A stretch of DNA of 7,448 nt from Planctomycetota bacterium. Lineage in GTDB: Bacteria > Planctomycetota > Phycisphaerae > WQYP01. The stretch spans positions 1 through 7,448 of the forward strand of contig JAKAYZ010000088.1 in the NCBI GenBank assembly GCA_021816165.1, in the 5' to 3' direction. Below the pieces are notes generated by a model. The model was not told where the DNA came from. It was given only the letters and a program-made list of their open reading frames with translations, and searched no databases. Made by a program: the position numbers and the translations under genes. Shown one piece after another: positions 5,256 to 7,448 of this stretch (position 1 is its first letter; each line of letters opens with the position of its first letter).

Positions 5256-7448
5256 ATGAAAACCAATCTTCTGGGCAGATTTTCCATTATCTTTGCGGCC
5301 ATTGCGTTGGCCCTGTTTGGAATTTTTTCCTATGGCCTCAAGGGCGGCATCGACCTGTCGGGCGGTACCGTACTTATTTACCAACTCAATATCCCCAAAG
5401 GCTATCATGGCAATCCTAACGAACTCGCCCGACAGGTTATCACCACGCTGCGCCGACGGGTGGACCCTAAAAACGTGCGCAATCTGGTGTGGCGTGTACT
5501 GAGCGGCGACCGCATTGAAATTCAAATGCCTCTGGCCAGCGAGAAATCCCGTATCGCCCAGGCGAATTATCAAAAGCTGGTGGACGCTTTGATGCGCGAT
5601 AATATTGCGCCGTCCGAGGTGGCGGCGGCGTTGCGTGCTTCACCCCCCAAAAGAGCCCAGGAAATTCGCGCTCTGGCGGGCAAAAATCACGCGCGATTGC
5701 TTTTGCTGCACCAACTGACCGCAGCCTATGATGCCCTTGCCGCCGCCAACAAGGCGCAAGCCCAATACGCCAACAATCCGCTGGCCATTCCACCTGCGTT
5801 GATCGCCCAGCGCCTGAAGGCATCGGAAACCTACCAGAAGTATCTTTCCGCCGTGCTCCAATCCAACATCGACTTGCAGCATCTGGCTCATTTGCTCTCC
5901 GCCACGTACCAAACCGACAATGCCAGTGCCGAAAAAGCCTTGCAAAAAGCCATCTCCAGCCATCCGGGGCGAGCGGCTTTGCTTAAAAAGCTGGTCCTGG
6001 CGTATGCGGATCGACGCAAGCACAGCGGCGGTCTTGAAAACCCCGCGGAACTGGAGCGCCTGCTGCGCGGGGCGGGCGTGCTCGATTTTCAAATCACCGT
6101 AAGCCCTCAAAACCCCGCTGTCTCTAAGGCCCTGGCGCAGTTGGCTCTCAAGGGACCGCACAATGGTTTTACGCCGCCGGGTACCCGCTGGTACCCCATT
6201 GATCGCACCAACGGCACCAGCCTGTTGCACAGTGCCAGTTATGTGACAGGTCAATGGGAAGGCCGGCATTATATTCTTCTTTACCACACCCAGGCCCGCG
6301 CGTTAACCCATAATTCCACCCGCCGTCCCTGGAAGATTGATTACGCCAATCTCACCTCCGATCCACAAACCGGTGGCCTGGTGGTGTCCTTTAACCTGGA
6401 CCCCATTGGGGCCGTGTACATGCGCCAACTCACCAGCGGCAATATCCACCGCGATATGGCAATTTTAATGGACGGCAAAGCCATTGAAGCGCCGCGCATT
6501 CAAAGTGCCATCGGCGGATCCGGCGAAATCACCCTGGGCACCGCCAGCACCGCCCAGGCCGCCCGTCGCATTCAGCAGCAGGGTAAAATGCTGGCCCAAA
6601 TTCTCAACGCCGGTTCCCTGCCCGCCACGCTCCAGAATCATCCCATCTCGGTGCAAACCATCGGTGCCACCCTCGGAGCCGATAACCTGCGCGCCGGGCT
6701 GCACAGTGCCGTCATCGCGGTTCTTGTCGTGCTTGTCTTCATGTTTATTTACTACACCATTACAGGCGCATTTGCAGATGTCGCTTTGATTCTCAACTTG
6801 ATTTTGCTTTTGGGCGTGATGTCCATGATTCACGCCACCTTCACCCTGCCTGGTATTGCCGGCGTTGTGCTTACGCTGGGCATGGCCGTGGATGCCAACA
6901 TTCTTATCAACGAGCGCATCCGGGAAGAACTGCACAAGGGGGCCAGCCTCTGGTTGGCCGTGAAGCAAGGCTATGACAAGGTTTTCTGGACCATCTTTGA
7001 TGCCAACACCACCACGTCGCTGACCAGCATTGTGCTGATCTGGCTTGGCTCGGAAGATGTCAAGGGCTTCGGTGTGACGCTCCTGATCGGCTTGGCCGTG
7101 CACATGTTTACCGCCCTTTTTGTAACCCGCACCCTTATGATTGCAGCCATCCGCTTTGGCGTGATGAAAAAAATCGATGATCTTTCCGTCAAAGAATATT
7201 TCCGTGACATGTTCACCTTCACGTGGCTGCGCGGTCGATGGCCGTTTATGCGGGTTTTCACCCTGACCAACTTTGACTGGATCGGCAAACGCCGCATCTT
7301 CTGGGTGGTTTCCGCGGTCATCATGATTTCCGGACTCACTGTTTTTTTCCTGCGCGGCAAGAAAAAATATGATACCGAATTCAACGGCGGTACCCAGATC
7401 ACCATGCGTCTGGAACAAGGCAAAACCATGAAGGTGTCTCAGGTGCGC
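5256..7448 (+). CDS. secDF: Protein-export membrane protein SecDF fusion, partial (SecD half plus start of SecF)
   Basis: A proton-motive-force-driven translocation enhancer working with SecYEG; 731 residues are in the window and the frame runs off the right edge. TM1 (about 8-27) is followed by GGIDLSGGT (30-38), the SecD P1 hallmark, and the strand DRIEIQMP ending at P92. An unusual helix-rich insert covers about 93-268. Canonical SecD resumes at LLRGAGVLDFQI (269-280), VVSFNLDPIGAVYM (from 376), ILMDGKAIEAP (D406) and the AGSLPA segment. TM2 starts near 485, followed by TLPGIAGVVLTLGMAVDANILINERIREEL in the TM4 region with D546, equivalent to the proton-path Asp of E. coli SecD, and then DANTTTSLTS. 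From about residue 672 the SecF half begins: NFDWIGKRR, a new membrane helix, and EFNGGTQIT (708-716), the SecF equivalent of the GG motif. There is no stop codon between the halves, so this is a fusion. GGAA (5247-5250) lies five bases before the ATG. Confidence 0.95.
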   Translation, partial: MKTNLLGRFSIIFAAIALALFGIFSYGLKGGIDLSGGTVLIYQLNIPKGYHGNPNELARQVITTLRRRVDPKNVRNLVWRVLSGDRIEIQMPLASEKSRIAQANYQKLVDALMRDNIAPSEVAAALRASPPKRAQEIRALAGKNHARLLLLHQLTAAYDALAAANKAQAQYANNPLAIPPALIAQRLKASETYQKYLSAVLQSNIDLQHLAHLLSATYQTDNASAEKALQKAISSHPGRAALLKKLVLAYADRRKHSGGLENPAELERLLRGAGVLDFQITVSPQNPAVSKALAQLALKGPHNGFTPPGTRWYPIDRTNGTSLLHSASYVTGQWEGRHYILLYHTQARALTHNSTRRPWKIDYANLTSDPQTGGLVVSFNLDPIGAVYMRQLTSGNIHRDMAILMDGKAIEAPRIQSAIGGSGEITLGTASTAQAARRIQQQGKMLAQILNAGSLPATLQNHPISVQTIGATLGADNLRAGLHSAVIAVLVVLVFMFIYYTITGAFADVALILNLILLLGVMSMIHATFTLPGIAGVVLTLGMAVDANILINERIREELHKGASLWLAVKQGYDKVFWTIFDANTTTSLTSIVLIWLGSEDVKGFGVTLLIGLAVHMFTALFVTRTLMIAAIRFGVMKKIDDLSVKEYFRDMFTFTWLRGRWPFMRVFTLTNFDWIGKRRIFWVVSAVIMISGLTVFFLRGKKKYDTEFNGGTQITMRLEQGKTMKVSQVR

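Noticed and set aside
5245..5259. Tiny leader frame (ATG GAA CGA ATA TGA) overlapping the secDF start
   Set aside because: Four codons ending on top of the secDF ATG could couple translation, but a frame this short arises easily by chance and nothing else supports it.
6465..7418. 317-residue antisense open frame across secDF
   Set aside because: The opposite strand encodes unmistakable SecD membrane motifs. This product is a His/Gly/Asp-rich composition artefact without hydrophobic or domain structure.

Overview
The window is ordinary chromosomal housekeeping DNA from a moderately GC-rich Gram-negative-type bacterium. The best guess at lineage is Planctomycetota or a relative. It rests on the fused SecD-SecF protein with a large extra segment in its first periplasmic domain, the long Ala/Thr/Pro-rich N-terminal extension on YajC, and the mix of MEP-pathway and queuosine genes. 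This is an inference from gene style; no rRNA or other marker is present.

Layout, left to right. Positions 2-184 (+) hold the end of a small membrane protein of unknown function. It overlaps by 14 bases the start of a winged-helix transcription regulator (171-554, +). A short AT-rich gap (555-626) carries a candidate promoter with a perfect 8-bp inverted repeat across its spacer and -10 box. It leads into ispH (627-1664, +), the last enzyme of the MEP isoprenoid pathway. Convergent to ispH, and overlapping its 3' tail by 145 bases, is a GT87-type (DUF2029) polytopic membrane glycosyltransferase on the minus strand (1520-2950). A divergent intergenic region of about 285 bases (2951-3235) separates it from tgt (3236-4363, +), the queuosine tRNA-guanine transglycosylase. 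tgt is followed by yajC (4495-5112, +) and then a secDF fusion (5256 to the window edge, +), which is cut off just after the SecF half begins.

tgt-yajC-secD(F) is a widely conserved bacterial gene order. The tRNA-modifying enzyme sits upstream of the accessory membrane module of the Sec translocase: YajC, SecD and SecF associate with SecYEG and use the proton motive force to help pull proteins across the membrane. The left half (membrane protein/regulator, ispH, GT87) looks like independent transcription units.

No mobile element, CRISPR array, tRNA, rRNA or clear defence system is visible, and I do not see a previously undescribed system. Points worth a second look are a non-canonical zinc-ligand motif in Tgt, a helix-rich insert of about 175 residues in the SecD periplasmic domain, the overlapping tails of ispH and the GT87 gene, the palindrome in the ispH promoter, and a possibly near-leaderless tgt transcript.
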